Shown one piece after another: positions 15,558-23,980 of a stretch of DNA of 44,665 nucleotides. How positions within the stretch are numbered: position 1 is the stretch's first letter; the number at the start of each line of letters is the position of its first letter. The stretch is from Geminisphaera colitermitum TAV2 (GTDB taxonomy: Bacteria > Verrucomicrobiota > Verrucomicrobiia > Opitutales > Opitutaceae), in the NCBI RefSeq assembly GCF_000171235.2, contig NZ_ABEA03000164.1, positions 1 to 44,665 on the forward strand. The letters are read 5' to 3'. Position numbers and translations under genes: made by a program. Below the pieces are notes generated by a model, which saw nothing but the letters and a program-made list of their open reading frames with translations, searched no databases and was not told where the DNA came from.

Positions 15558-16880
15558 ATGCCCAAGTTTACCTACACCGCCATTGACGCAGCGACCGGCA
15601 AAGACCGCAAAGGAGTGATCGAAGCCGCCAGCTCCGAACAAGCCACCATCGAGTTAAAGGCCAAGGGCTTGCTCCCGACCCAGATCATGGGTGAAGGCAA
15701 TGCAGGCGCATTCAAATTGGGGCCTAAAAAGACCACCAAGCACAACGCCGGCTCCGGGGCGGACGTTAAATCCTGGCTCAACGTCGGCGGCGCGGCCCAG
15801 GGCGGGAAGAAAAAGAAACAAGCCTTCGTCATCGGCAAAATCATCAATCAAAAAGGCCTCACCCTCTTCACCCGCCAGCTCGCCACCCTCATCAACGCCG
15901 GCATGCCCATCCTCCGCAGCTTGGAAACACTGGCCCGGCAGGAAAAAAACATCCCCTTCAAAAACGTCGTCGAAGACGTCGCCGAAACCATCCGCTCCGG
16001 CGGCACCTTCTCCGACGGACTCCTGCAAAACCCCAAAGTATTCGACCGTCTCTACGTCAACATGGTCAAAGCCGGTGAAGCCGGCGGCGTGCTCGGCACC
16101 GTCCTCGACCGCCTCGCCAAGTTCATGGAAAAAGCCATGAAAATTAAGGGCAAGGTGAAGTCCGCCATGACATACCCGATCATCATTCTCTTCGTGGCCG
16201 TGGCCATCGTCTCGGCCCTCATGGTGTTCGTTATTCCCAAGTTCCAGGAAATCTTCGACGGACTCCTCAAAGGCCAGCCCCTGCCCGACATCACCCGCCT
16301 CGTGCTCGGCGTCAGTAATTTCGTCAAAGACCACTTCATCATCACGCTCATCCTCGTGATCGGCGGCTGGATCGGCTTCAAAATGTTCAAGAAGACGAAA
16401 TTTGGCATCAGCCTCATCGACAAAATTCTCATCAAAACCCCCGCCGTCGGCCCCCTCTTCCTCAAAGCCTCCGTGGGCCGCTTCACCCGCACCCTTGGCA
16501 CCCTCCTCTCCTCCGGCGTTCCCATCCTGCAAGCCCTCCTCATCACACGCGACACCTCGGGCAATGTTCACGTTGCCAACGCTCTCAACGCCGTTCACGA
16601 CCGCGTGAAGGAAGGCGACAGCGTTGGAAAACCCCTCGAAGCCACCCGCATCTTCCCGACCATGGTCAGCTCCATGGTGGAAGTCGGCGAGGAAACCGGC
16701 GCGCTCCCCGACATGCTCAACCGTATTGCTGACGTGTATGACGACGAAGTGGACAACGCCGTCGCCTCCGTCACCTCGATCATCGAACCCGTCATGATCG
16801 TATTTCTGGCTGTGATCGTCGGCACCATCGTCATCGCGATGTTCATGCCGCTGATTAAGATCATCCAGAGCCTCAGCTAG
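15558..16880 (+). CDS. pilC: Type II secretion / type IV pilus inner-membrane platform protein (PilC/GspF)
   Basis: A 440-residue protein from ATG 15558 (MPKFTYTAIDAATGKDRKGV); the longer frame upstream is not conserved. It has the standard arrangement of an N-terminal cytoplasmic region followed by two T2SSF domains. The first begins FTRQLATLINAGMPILRSLE, the second FTRTLGTLLSSGVPILQALL. Each is followed by hydrophobic segments, the last being IVFLAVIVGTIVIAMFMPLI. The role is the inner-membrane platform for assembling pili or pseudopili. With dprA in the window it is consistent with a transformation pilus, but no other pilus gene is present. It is followed 5 bp later by the topoisomerase gene, so the two may be co-transcribed. 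Confidence 0.92.
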   Translation: MPKFTYTAIDAATGKDRKGVIEAASSEQATIELKAKGLLPTQIMGEGNAGAFKLGPKKTTKHNAGSGADVKSWLNVGGAAQGGKKKKQAFVIGKIINQKGLTLFTRQLATLINAGMPILRSLETLARQEKNIPFKNVVEDVAETIRSGGTFSDGLLQNPKVFDRLYVNMVKAGEAGGVLGTVLDRLAKFMEKAMKIKGKVKSAMTYPIIILFVAVAIVSALMVFVIPKFQEIFDGLLKGQPLPDITRLVLGVSNFVKDHFIITLILVIGGWIGFKMFKKTKFGISLIDKILIKTPAVGPLFLKASVGRFTRTLGTLLSSGVPILQALLITRDTSGNVHVANALNAVHDRVKEGDSVGKPLEATRIFPTMVSSMVEVGEETGALPDMLNRIADVYDDEVDNAVASVTSIIEPVMIVFLAVIVGTIVIAMFMPLIKIIQSLS

Positions 16881-16885
16881 CGCCG

Positions 16886-19339
16886 TTGAAAGTCGTCCTC
16901 GCTGAAAAACCCTCGGTCGCCCGCGACATTGCGAAACACCTCGGCGCCACCAAACGTGGCGTCGGTTTTCTCGAAGGCAACGGCTGGGCCGTCACCTGGG
17001 CCTTCGGGCACATGGTCGAGTTGCAGGAACCCGAGGACTACAAGCCCGAGTGGAAAGCGTGGCGACTCTCCACGCTGCCCATCATCCCCGCCGACTTTGC
17101 CCTCCGCCCCCGCGCCTCCGACCCCGACGGCACCGCGCGCGCACAACTCGAAACGATCAAAAAACTCTTCCTCGACGCCGACGAAATCATCTGCGCCACG
17201 GACGCCGGACGCGAAGGCGAATTGATTTTCCGCTACATCTACACCTGGACCGGCTGCGAAGCCCTCCCCCCCCCCCTCGCCAAACCCGTCCGCCGCCTCT
17301 GGATCAGTTCCCTCACCAACGAAGCCATCGAAAAAGGCTTCCAAAACCTCGCCCCCGGCTCCGACTACGACCGCCTTTACCACGCCGCCCGCTGCCGCAG
17401 CGAAGCCGACTGGATTGTGGGCCTCAACGCCACCCGCTTCTTCACCGTCGAATACGGACGCCGCAACCTCCTCCTCAGCCTTGGCCGCGTGCAGACGCCC
17501 ATCCTCGCCATGATCGTCGGACGCGACCTCGACGTGGAGCACTTCAAACCGGAGGATTTTTGGGAAGTTCACACCCTCTGCCGCAGCGCCACCTTCAAGC
17601 ACACCGCTGGCAAATTCACCGTGCAGACCGAGGCGCAGGCCATCGTGGACCGCATCACCGGCCACGAACTCGTCATCAAGAACGTCACGAAGAAAAACGC
17701 GCTCACGCATCCGCCGCTCCTCTACGATCTCACCGGCCTCCAGCGCGACATGAACAAACGCCACGGCCTCACCGCCGACCAGACGCTGCGCCTCGCCCAG
17801 TCCCTCTACGAAAGCAAGCACCTCACCTACCCGCGCACCGACAGCTGTTACCTCAGCACCGACATCCAGCCCACCATCGGCCCGCTGCTCGACCGCCTGC
17901 GCGCGCTCAAACCCGCCGAGATCGGAAAATTGGATACAGGCGCGCTTGCCTTTTCCAAACGCATCATCGACGACAAAAAAGTCTCCGACCACCACGCCAT
18001 CATCCCGACCAACGTCCTCGGCGGCGACCTCACGGGCGACGAAGCCAAGGTTTACGACGCGGTCCTCACGCGCCTCATCGCCGTGTTTTATCCACCCTGT
18101 ATCAAAGCCGTCACTACGGTTGAGGCGGAGTCGGCGGGCGAACCCTTTCGCGCTCGGGGCACCGTCCTTGTCGATCCCGGATGGCAGGCTCTTTATGGTG
18201 GCGACGTGTCCGATGACGACGCCGGCACCGGCACCAAGGCTAAAAAAGCAAGCAAGAACGCCGCCAAAAAAGACGCGGACGAAAACGAGTCCGGCGAGAG
18301 CGATGCGAAAGATTCTGACGCCGCGGATTCCGCCCAGCAGTTGCCCGATTTTCAGGAAGGCGAGCGCAACCCGCACGAGCCGAGCCTGCCGCAATTCAAG
18401 ACTTCCGCGCCCAAGCGTTTCAACGAAGCCAGTCTTCTCCAGTTGATGGAAACGGCGGGCAAAATCGTGACTGACGAAACCCTCAAAGAAGCGCTCAAGG
18501 ACAAAGGCGTTGGCACGCCCGCCACGCGCGCCGCCATCATCGAAGTGCTCATCACGCGCGGCTACGTGGAGCGCAAAAAGAAAAATCTCATCAGCACCGA
18601 TTCAGGCCGCGCGCTCATTTCGCTCGTGCAGGACGAACGCCTCAAATCTCCCGAACTCACTGGCGATTGGGAATACCGTCTCCGCCAGATCGAACGCGGC
18701 GAATACGAACCGCGTGTGTTCATGAGCGAGGTCGAAGCCTACACGCGCGAGATTCTCAAAAACCGGGCCGAGCAAACCATCAATCTCTCCAACCTCGGTC
18801 CTTGTCCCGCGTGCCACGCCCCCGTCATGCGCGGACGCACCGGCTACGGTTGCTCGCAATGGCGCGGCGGCTGCAAGTTTGTGCTCCCCGGCGACTATCT
18901 CGGCCTGACGATTACGCCTGTGTTGGCGCGCGAAATTCTCATCCACAAACACACCCTCGCCCCGCAGCCTGTCGTCATAAAACAAAGCCCCTGTCTCGCC
19001 ACGCTCCGCCTCGACAAAAAAGGCGCGCTCACGCACGACGTCGTGCAGCAGGTCAACAAAGCAGGGGAGGGGAGCGACACCCTCGGACGCTGCCCGGCGT
19101 GCGGCGGCGACATCGTCGCCGGTGTCAAAGCCTACGGTTGTTCCAACTGGCGCAACGGCTGTCGGTTCGTCGTGTGGAAGACGATTGCGCAAAAGGAGAT
19201 CACGCCCGACATCGTGCAAAAACTTCTGCAAGACGGCGTCACCGACACCCTGGCCGGCTTCACCTCCAAGGCCGGGAAGCCCTTCGACGCGAAACTCAAG
19301 GTGATCGCCGGCGAGGTGAAATTTGATTTTGGGACGTGA
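16886..19339 (+). CDS. topB: Type IA DNA topoisomerase (topoisomerase III type)
   Basis: An 817-residue protein starting at TTG 16886, five bases after the pilC stop. The TOPRIM domain is at the N-terminus (MKVVLAEKPSVARDIA; CATDAGREGELIFRYIY with the acidic metal-binding residues). The catalytic tyrosine is Tyr315 in HLTYPRTDSCYLS. HHAIIPT near residue 370 is another family motif. A low-complexity Lys/Ala/Asp/Glu-rich insert follows at about residues 450-490. At the C-terminus two zinc-ribbon-like modules are seen, CPACHAPVMRGRTGYGCSQW and CPACGGDIVAGVKAYGCSNW, each ending GC[KR]FV. The enzyme relaxes and decatenates DNA through a 5-prime phosphotyrosine intermediate. An 11-C run (17266-17276) encodes PPP in frame. 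Confidence 0.93.
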   Translation: MKVVLAEKPSVARDIAKHLGATKRGVGFLEGNGWAVTWAFGHMVELQEPEDYKPEWKAWRLSTLPIIPADFALRPRASDPDGTARAQLETIKKLFLDADEIICATDAGREGELIFRYIYTWTGCEALPPPLAKPVRRLWISSLTNEAIEKGFQNLAPGSDYDRLYHAARCRSEADWIVGLNATRFFTVEYGRRNLLLSLGRVQTPILAMIVGRDLDVEHFKPEDFWEVHTLCRSATFKHTAGKFTVQTEAQAIVDRITGHELVIKNVTKKNALTHPPLLYDLTGLQRDMNKRHGLTADQTLRLAQSLYESKHLTYPRTDSCYLSTDIQPTIGPLLDRLRALKPAEIGKLDTGALAFSKRIIDDKKVSDHHAIIPTNVLGGDLTGDEAKVYDAVLTRLIAVFYPPCIKAVTTVEAESAGEPFRARGTVLVDPGWQALYGGDVSDDDAGTGTKAKKASKNAAKKDADENESGESDAKDSDAADSAQQLPDFQEGERNPHEPSLPQFKTSAPKRFNEASLLQLMETAGKIVTDETLKEALKDKGVGTPATRAAIIEVLITRGYVERKKKNLISTDSGRALISLVQDERLKSPELTGDWEYRLRQIERGEYEPRVFMSEVEAYTREILKNRAEQTINLSNLGPCPACHAPVMRGRTGYGCSQWRGGCKFVLPGDYLGLTITPVLAREILIHKHTLAPQPVVIKQSPCLATLRLDKKGALTHDVVQQVNKAGEGSDTLGRCPACGGDIVAGVKAYGCSNWRNGCRFVVWKTIAQKEITPDIVQKLLQDGVTDTLAGFTSKAGKPFDAKLKVIAGEVKFDFGT
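17266..17276 (+). repeat. Poly-C tract (11) in topB
   Basis: In-frame run encoding LPPPL in the TOPRIM-distal part of the topoisomerase. Confidence 0.85.
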
Positions 19340-19348
19340 GCCGCCCGG

Positions 19349-20092
19349 TCATTGCCGCACATCGCCCAGCACCGCCCGGGAGAGCATCCGGTGGGCGAAC
19401 TGACGGCTGACGCGCAACTCCACGTTTTTTTCGAACAGCGTCACGACCGCCCCATGTCCCTGCCTCCGCACACAATCCACGGCATCAATGTTCACCAGCG
19501 TGCCGCGATGAATCTGCACGAACTGGCAGGGATCGAGTTGCGAACGCAGTTCGGAGAGCGAGGACCGCATCATGCCACGCCTGTCCCGGCCCTCCACGAG
19601 CAGGTAGTTGCCCGCGGTCTGGAAAAAGAGAACATCCATCGGACGGATAAAAAAATGCTCATTCCCGCCCGACGACACGACGCGCAGCAATCGGGGGAAA
19701 TCGACGGCCTGATGACGCTGTCTGGGACAGGAAAAACAGAAATAGGGTTTGAGCCGGTTGATGGTCCGCGTCAGCCGCTCCTCGGTCAACGGCTTCAATA
19801 GATAATCGATCGCCCCCAGCTCAAAGGCCGCAACGGCGTATTCATCGTAGGCCGTGACAAAGACCACATGCGTGCCGGTGGCGCGCCAGCCCACCTCGAT
19901 GCCGTTGAGACCCGGCATGCGCACGTCGAGAAAGGCGAGATCGGGGCGGAGCCGCGCCACGGCCTCGACCGCCGCGTGTCCGTCGTGGACGACGTCCGCT
20001 ATCTCGACGGCCGGCCAGGCGGCGCGGATCATGGAAGCAAGGTGCGCGGCGAGATAGGGTTCGTCGTCCGCAATGATTGCCCGGATTTTCAT
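19349..20092 (-). CDS. LytTR-family response regulator
   Basis: About 247 residues from ATG 20092 (MKIRAIIADDEP); an upstream ATG at 20128 would add 12 residues and overlap the kinase. The receiver domain shows the acidic pair DDE at residues 9-11, the phospho-acceptor Asp56 in LAFLDVRMPG, Thr/Ser in VTAYDEYA and Lys in YLLKPLTEE. The C-terminal LytTR DNA-binding domain shows DVLFFQTAGNYLLVEGRD, LSELRSQLDPCQFVQIHRGTL (split), VNIDAVDCV and the end VELRVSRQFAHRM. LytTR regulators typically control surface polysaccharide, toxin or bacteriocin genes. It forms an operon with the histidine kinase whose stop lies only 5 bp upstream of this start. Confidence 0.92.
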   Translation of the reverse strand: MKIRAIIADDEPYLAAHLASMIRAAWPAVEIADVVHDGHAAVEAVARLRPDLAFLDVRMPGLNGIEVGWRATGTHVVFVTAYDEYAVAAFELGAIDYLLKPLTEERLTRTINRLKPYFCFSCPRQRHQAVDFPRLLRVVSSGGNEHFFIRPMDVLFFQTAGNYLLVEGRDRRGMMRSSLSELRSQLDPCQFVQIHRGTLVNIDAVDCVRRQGHGAVVTLFEKNVELRVSRQFAHRMLSRAVLGDVRQ

Positions 20093-20097
20093 GGACG

Positions 20098-21015
20098 TCA
20101 CGGAGGAGGGGCTTGCTTGAACGGACAATCGGCGCGGGCGGAACGGCGGGGCGGCGGCAGGTCCTCCGGCGCATCAATTGTGACGAGGGGCAGGGTCAAG
20201 CGGGAGGAGACACGGCCACTGTCCGGATCTTTTTCGAGGTCCAGTCTGGCTGTAGTCCCATGACGGATACGCAGGCGTTCGCGGATGTTTCCGATGGCGA
20301 TGCCGTGCCCCGGATGGACTGCGGCGGAGGGACCGGGGGGGGGGGAGGGGGGAGGGGGCATGCACCGGTCATCGTTTCCCGTTTCCGTGACCTCGACCGA
20401 CCAGACACCGGCCGGCGGGGACGCCCGGCGCAGGCGGAAGAAAGGGCGGCGGGTGTCCGGGGCCTGAAACGACCAGGCGCGAAGATGGATGCCGCCCGGA
20501 CCGGTCTGGCGTCCGATGCCGTGGGTCACGGCATTCTCCACCAGCGGGAGCAGGAGCAGGGGCATGATGGGCTGCCAGAGCAAGGCGGGGGGGATGTCGA
20601 GCGACCAGTGCAGCCTGCCGCCCAGGCGGATGCGCTGGATTTCAAGATAGCTCTCCACGGTGTCGATCTCGTCGGCGAGCGTCACCTCGTCATGCCGGGT
20701 GTAGAGCAGGATGCCTTCGAGGTAGTTGGTCAGTTCCGCCAGCAACAGGCGGGCCTTGGCGACATCGTGGTCGAGCAGGGCGGAGGCATTGGCCAGTGTG
20801 TTGCCCAGAAAATGCGTCCCGATCTGAACTTGGAGCAGATGCAGGCGGGCGCTCTCGGCAGCATCCAGCAAGCGAGTCCTGCGCGTGGTTGAATGGAATA
20901 ATATCTGGAGAACATTGGAGACCACAAGGTGGAGAGCATTGGAGACCACAAGAGACAGGCGGCGAAGGATGCGGACGCAGAGGCCGGAGCGTGCGGCTGC
21001 CATCGCGCAAATCAT
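20098..21015 (-). CDS. LytS/YehU-type sensor histidine kinase lacking a membrane sensor region
   Basis: A 305-residue kinase of the His_kinase/HATPase type that pairs with LytTR regulators. The H-box is LLQVQIGTHFLGNTL with His68, the N-box LLLLPLVENAVTHG with Asn161, and the G-box HPGHGIAIGNIRERL near residue 236. Members of this family normally carry several N-terminal membrane helices, and none is visible here. The N-terminus (VVSNALHLVVSNVLQIL) is encoded by a short tandem DNA repeat at 20907-20952 and may not be original. A Pro/Ser insert (PPPPSPPPGPS), encoded by G-rich DNA including an 11-G run (20335-20345), sits in the ATP-lid region before the G-box. Start at 21015 is uncertain. Confidence 0.82.
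   Translation of the reverse strand: MICAMAAARSGLCVRILRRLSLVVSNALHLVVSNVLQILFHSTTRRTRLLDAAESARLHLLQVQIGTHFLGNTLANASALLDHDVAKARLLLAELTNYLEGILLYTRHDEVTLADEIDTVESYLEIQRIRLGGRLHWSLDIPPALLWQPIMPLLLLPLVENAVTHGIGRQTGPGGIHLRAWSFQAPDTRRPFFRLRRASPPAGVWSVEVTETGNDDRCMPPPPSPPPGPSAAVHPGHGIAIGNIRERLRIRHGTTARLDLEKDPDSGRVSSRLTLPLVTIDAPEDLPPPRRSARADCPFKQAPPP
20335..20345 (+). repeat. Poly-G tract (11) in the histidine kinase
   Basis: Followed by two further G runs separated by single A. On the minus strand it encodes a proline-rich insert in the ATP-lid of the kinase. Confidence 0.8.
20907..20952 (-). repeat. Tandem repeat in the kinase 5-prime end
   Basis: Two copies of about 22-24 bp with the shared core CATTGGAGACCACAAG, read on the minus strand as the duplicated peptide VVSNALH/VVSNVLQ. 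Confidence 0.75.
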
Positions 21016-21195
21016 GGGGCATTATTCGCGGTGATGGCGAGATATGATTTTGCAAATCACTGTTATGCATAACAGTTACAAAACTGGAAAAGTGGCCGTT
21101 CATCCCTGCCAATGGCCATTCGTCATATTTTTAGTGCGGCATAAACAAGGATGTATTTCCACGCTCTTCTCGCGGCTTCGCGCCACGGACTAATC

Positions 21196-21432
21196 ATGAA
21201 TGCACTCGTCGCGCTGTTAAGACCTGCAGGACATCGAAGTCCCACTTTACCGGAGCCGGACATCCCGCCCAAGGTGCTGGAGGCGATTCGCATCGAGGCC
21301 TCGCAACGGGGCTGCACGCCAGCCGATCTGGTCGGGCAGGCGCTGGAGCGAATCAAGGAGGGCGGGAATATCAGGAACGGGGAGTGCGGGGATGGGGATG
21401 GGGATGGGGACAAAAGGATGCGTTTTATATGA
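21196..21432 (+). CDS. Small protein of unknown function upstream of a membrane protein
   Basis: Seventy-eight residues from ATG 21196 (MNALVALLRP), or 93 from an upstream start at 21151. The central part (PPKVLEAIRIEASQRGCTPADLVGQALERI) has the look of a short helical, ribbon-helix-helix-like segment, but no family could be assigned. The end is a GDGDGDGD run from the DNA repeat GGGGAT. Its stop overlaps the next start (ATGA at 21429-21432), so the two genes are translationally coupled. It is divergent from the LytTR two-component operon, about 180 bp away, which makes it a possible target of that regulator (inference). Confidence 0.55.
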   Translation: MNALVALLRPAGHRSPTLPEPDIPPKVLEAIRIEASQRGCTPADLVGQALERIKEGGNIRNGECGDGDGDGDKRMRFI

Positions 21433-22127
21433 GGATACTGTTATGCGTGCTGGCGACGGCGGCCTTGTGGATGCCGTCGCGGTGGTTGCTACCGAGAAAA
21501 CACCGCTTGGTCCGGCTCTCTCATATTCTGGAAAACAAAACGCGATGGTGGCGGCTCCTGAACCGCGCGACTTTCATCAATCTGGCGCGAGGCTGGCTTG
21601 GCGCGGCGGTGTGTTTCACCGGGGACAACCTGACTCGGGACGAGTTTGCCTTCATGGCGCTGATTCCGGCCATCGGTGTGTTTTGTCAGTTATGGGGGAG
21701 AAGTGATGAAAACAGCGATACAACGCTGCTGGCTCCGGTCGCCTACCTGATGGGAATCACGCTGGGGATCATGCCCCCGGTATGCGCCGTTGCCGCGGTG
21801 GTGCTGGCCATGGCGACAGCGGTGTGTTTTGGCAACACGAGCCTGTTTTATCTGGCCGGGATCGTGGTCATTCCTCCGTTGGGTTATCTTTTTCAGGCCC
21901 GCACCCTGGGCAGTGCCCTGATGGTGCTCTTGTATGCGCTGCCAGTGCTGACATCGACCATGCTTGGCCGTCCCCTCGGTTTATGCCTGACGAGGAAGAA
22001 CCGCCTCCTTTCCGCCTCGACATCGCAGACACGGGAAGTGCCCATGATGGAATCGCGCGATCCCTTCCCCTCCCGTCTCCAAACGGCGCCCCGAACGGCA
22101 AAATTCAGGCGCAATCAGGATAGGTAA
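21429..22127 (+). CDS. Polytopic membrane protein of unknown function
   Basis: A 232-residue protein with about five or six hydrophobic segments (for example MRILLCVLATAALWMP; NLARGWLGAAVCF; FAFMALIPAIGVFC; APVAYLMGITLGIMPP; VAAVVLAMATAVCF; IVVIPPLGYLF; ALMVLLYALPVL) and a hydrophilic, Arg/Ser-rich tail from about residue 190. It starts inside the previous stop codon. No catalytic motif was recognised. Because the divergent histidine kinase lacks its own membrane part, this protein could be a separated sensor or output partner, but that is a guess from position only. Confidence 0.6.
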   Translation: MRILLCVLATAALWMPSRWLLPRKHRLVRLSHILENKTRWWRLLNRATFINLARGWLGAAVCFTGDNLTRDEFAFMALIPAIGVFCQLWGRSDENSDTTLLAPVAYLMGITLGIMPPVCAVAAVVLAMATAVCFGNTSLFYLAGIVVIPPLGYLFQARTLGSALMVLLYALPVLTSTMLGRPLGLCLTRKNRLLSASTSQTREVPMMESRDPFPSRLQTAPRTAKFRRNQDR

Positions 22128-22149
22128 ACGGAGGATTTGCAGAAAAAAG

Positions 22150-22530
22150 TGGCGCGGGCGTCCCGCCCGCAACGTGCATCCCGTAGCGCAGGCGTCTCGC
22201 CTGCAATCCATAGGTTGCGCGAAGCGCGGTGCTCTCTTCTGCTTTTTGCTGATTTTGTTATTTGACTGATGTTACGCGGACGTTTGCCAAGGAGCGGCGG
22301 ATCGGTTGAGGCCGCCGGACGAGGCGCAACGCGCCTCGCCTCATGCAGTTCATCATTCAAACGGGCGACGTTTTGCTGCCGATCCATCCGGCGGCCTGGA
22401 GACCGCCGCTCCTTGCTTCGACTGCGTAACATCAGTTATTTGGGAAGGCGGCGCTTCGCGCAATAGACTGACTTGCAGGCAGGATGCCTGCGCTACGCTA
22501 TGACGCGGGCGTCCCGCCCGCTTCGTGTGT
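22150..22530. repeat. Palindromic repeat block C with an embedded ACTGATGTTACGC-bounded element
   Basis: GGCGCGGGCGTCCCGCCCGC and GTAGCGCAGGCGTCTCGCCT blocks flank an element from 22265 to 22437 whose ends read ACTGATGTTACGC and GCGTAACATCAGT. Inside are the arms AAGGAGCGGCGG (22289) and CCGCCGCTCCTTG (about 22404-22416). No ORF. The region continues to about 22660 without a gene. Confidence 0.7.
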
Positions 22531-22660
22531 GCCGAACTGAGGCTCGGCGTTCCCAAAATCCGTCCATCCCTCCCCTCCTTCAAAAAAAATCTCAACTTTT
22601 TTTTGCCCCTCAAAACCCCCGTGTTTCCGGCCATTTCCGGCCCTTCCTATGTCAACACTT

Positions 22661-22750
22661 GCGTAATTTTTAATGCCCTCCTACCTTGTATCCATGAGAT
22701 GAGTACATCCCATTAAAAAATACCAGCCAATTTTCCGATAAAAAACTCGC
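22661..22750 (+). promoter_or_regulatory. Conserved leader of cassette B
   Basis: Counterpart of 6681-6772, with shared CGTAATTTTTAA, TACATCCCATTAAAAAATAC and the AAAAACTCGC end. Located about 345 bp before the C tract of this cassette (about 390 bp in cassette A). Confidence 0.5.
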
Positions 22751-22794
22751 TTTTCACTATGGATTTTCCATGCTCCTTGCGTATTCGGATCAAC

Positions 22795-22959
22795 ATGACA
22801 TCTACCACCATGCACTCCGCGATTTCGCTCCGCACCGGCGCAATGCAAAATCACGCAACTCTTGCCACCGCGCCATCCACGCCGCAACCCTCTTTTGCCC
22901 AAAAAAGGGTAGGGGGTAGGGCGTTTACCGGACTAGGCGCACCTCGCGATTTAGTTTAA
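22795..22959 (+). CDS. Short leader ORF, cassette B
   Basis: Starts ATGACATCTACCACC, matching the start ATGACATCCATCACA at 6817 in cassette A, and ends at TAA 22957-22959. The encoded peptide has no recognised domain. In cassette A the equivalent ORF continues through to the C tract. Whether either is translated is unknown. Confidence 0.25.
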   Translation: MTSTTMHSAISLRTGAMQNHATLATAPSTPQPSFAQKRVGGRAFTGLGAPRDLV

Positions 22960-23005
22960 GGTCTGCGCACGTTTTACTTTTCCAGCCGCTTCGAACCCGC
23001 GACAC

Positions 23006-23119
23006 ATGCACATCAACAACTACAGCCTCACAACAAATTCCGAAGCGAGCGCCTCGGAAAAAGTGACGCAAGTTGTTACTAATTTGCAACTTACCCCCCC
23101 CCCCCAAGCAGTAGTTTAG
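23006..23119 (+). CDS. Small ORF entering the 12-C tract of cassette B
   Basis: ATG 23006 opens a 37-codon ORF, MHINNYSLTTN...VVTNLQLTPPP, then QAVV and TAG after the C tract. The counterpart in cassette A starts at 6991 (MHLSSHMTP...INNLITPPP); both starts are preceded by similar DNA and followed by about 30 residues before the tract. A tract of 10 or 13 C would fuse it to the repeat-array frame, giving about 308 residues. Translation is not proven. Confidence 0.35.
   Translation: MHINNYSLTTNSEASASEKVTQVVTNLQLTPPPQAVV
23094..23105 (+). repeat. Poly-C tract (12), cassette B
   Basis: Twelve C at the junction of the 23006 ORF and the repeat-array frame, equivalent to the 27-C tract at 7070-7096. 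Confidence 0.9.
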
Positions 23120-23344
23120 TTGATGGTTTTAATCGCAAATTAACTGCGTATTTTACTAAATTTGCATTTACTGACGGGAAGATTGTGCCGACCTTCGGCA
23201 AGTGCCCCGAGCCATTCGGTGGACACCCCCGGCCACGCGCATCTCTTTCCGCAAACCCCGTATCCCCGTCCGCAATCTCTGGCCCCTCTCCCAGCCGTTC
23301 CGAAGCCCACCCCCGGCCTTGCGGAGACCTCCCCGCAACTCCCG

Positions 23345-23597
23345 TTAAAGGATACGTAAACTTTGGGAAAGGATACGCGCCATTCGGGAAAGGATACGCA
23401 ACCTTTGTATCCTTCTACGCCCCCCTCGGAACCTTCCACACCCCCTCCATGCCCTCCCCCGCAAGCTCCGGGAAAGGATACACGACCCGCAGAAAAGGAT
23501 ACGCGACCTTCGGAAAAGGATACGCGACCCGTGGAAAAGGATACGCAAGTTGCGGAAAAGGATACGAAGCCTGCGGAAAAGGATACGAATCCTCCGA
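23345..23597 (+). repeat. 21-bp-period repeat array, cassette B
   Basis: GGATACG (or close variant) at 23350, 23371, 23392, 23476, 23497, 23518, 23539, 23560 and 23581, with a diverged TACG at 23416 in register; all are multiples of 21 bp. The unit is GGAAAAGGATACGCG plus six variable bases. A degenerate middle of about 60 bp keeps the register, as in cassette A. Confidence 0.88.
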
Positions 23598-23725
23598 ATC
23601 CTCCCTCAAAAAACGCACGAAACCCGCCGCGCAGACCTACAAGACGCGGAGTTCCGTTATTTTCTTCTCCGCGCCCTCCGCGCCTCCGCGTGAGACAATA
23701 TCAATCATCAATCATCAATTCTTAA

Positions 23726-23946
23726 GGGAGGTTCTAAAAATCAGAAATCACACAGAGATCACAGAGAAGGCACAGAGTTTAGGGAGGACAAAACGACTTT
23801 GCTCCTTTTTCCGTAAAAATATTATTTTATTTATAATAAATGAATTACAGAGACATTCATTCGCGAGGAAAATGTCCTTCCACCGGACAGGCCTCCCCAA
23901 ACTCTGTGCCTCCTCTGTGTCCTCTGTGTAATTTTTAGAAGTTCCC
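23726..23946. repeat. MITE-like inverted repeat inserted at the end of the array frame
   Basis: The left end GGGAGGTTCTAAAAATCAGA is mirrored by AATTTTTAGAAGTTCCC. The inner arm CACAGAGAAGGCACAGAGTT is mirrored by AACTCTGTGCCTCCTCTGTG. It lies between the array and the 222-aa gene and is absent from the same place in cassette A. Confidence 0.8.
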
Positions 23947-23980
23947 ATAATTATTAATTAATTCCAATTCCCCCCCTGCC

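Larger units (their letters stand above)
23083..23931 (+). other. Open frame with GKGYATF heptad repeats, cassette B
   Basis: Open from a TAA at 23080 to a stop at 23929-23931. After the C tract it reads PSSSLVDGFNRKLTAYFTKF, then a Pro-rich stretch, then heptads GKGYAPF, GKGYATF, a degenerate middle of about three units, and GKGYTTR, RKGYATF, GKGYATR, GKGYASC, GKGYEAC, GKGYESS. A GTG at 23185 could start it independently of the tract. The Tyr-Ala positions match those of cassette A although the DNA units differ. The last 200 bp of this frame run into an inserted MITE (23726-23946), so the natural end is uncertain. Confidence 0.4.

Noticed and set aside
23345-23618. Minus-strand ORFs with YPFPxVA repeats in cassette B
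   Set aside because: A repeat of 21 bp gives a heptad in every open frame. The minus-strand frames are broken by stops in cassette A, whereas the plus-strand Tyr-Ala frame is open in both.
23363-23725. Plus-strand frame reading EKDTRPA heptads
   Set aside because: The equivalent frame in cassette A contains stop codons within the array (GTAACT read as TAA), so it is not conserved.
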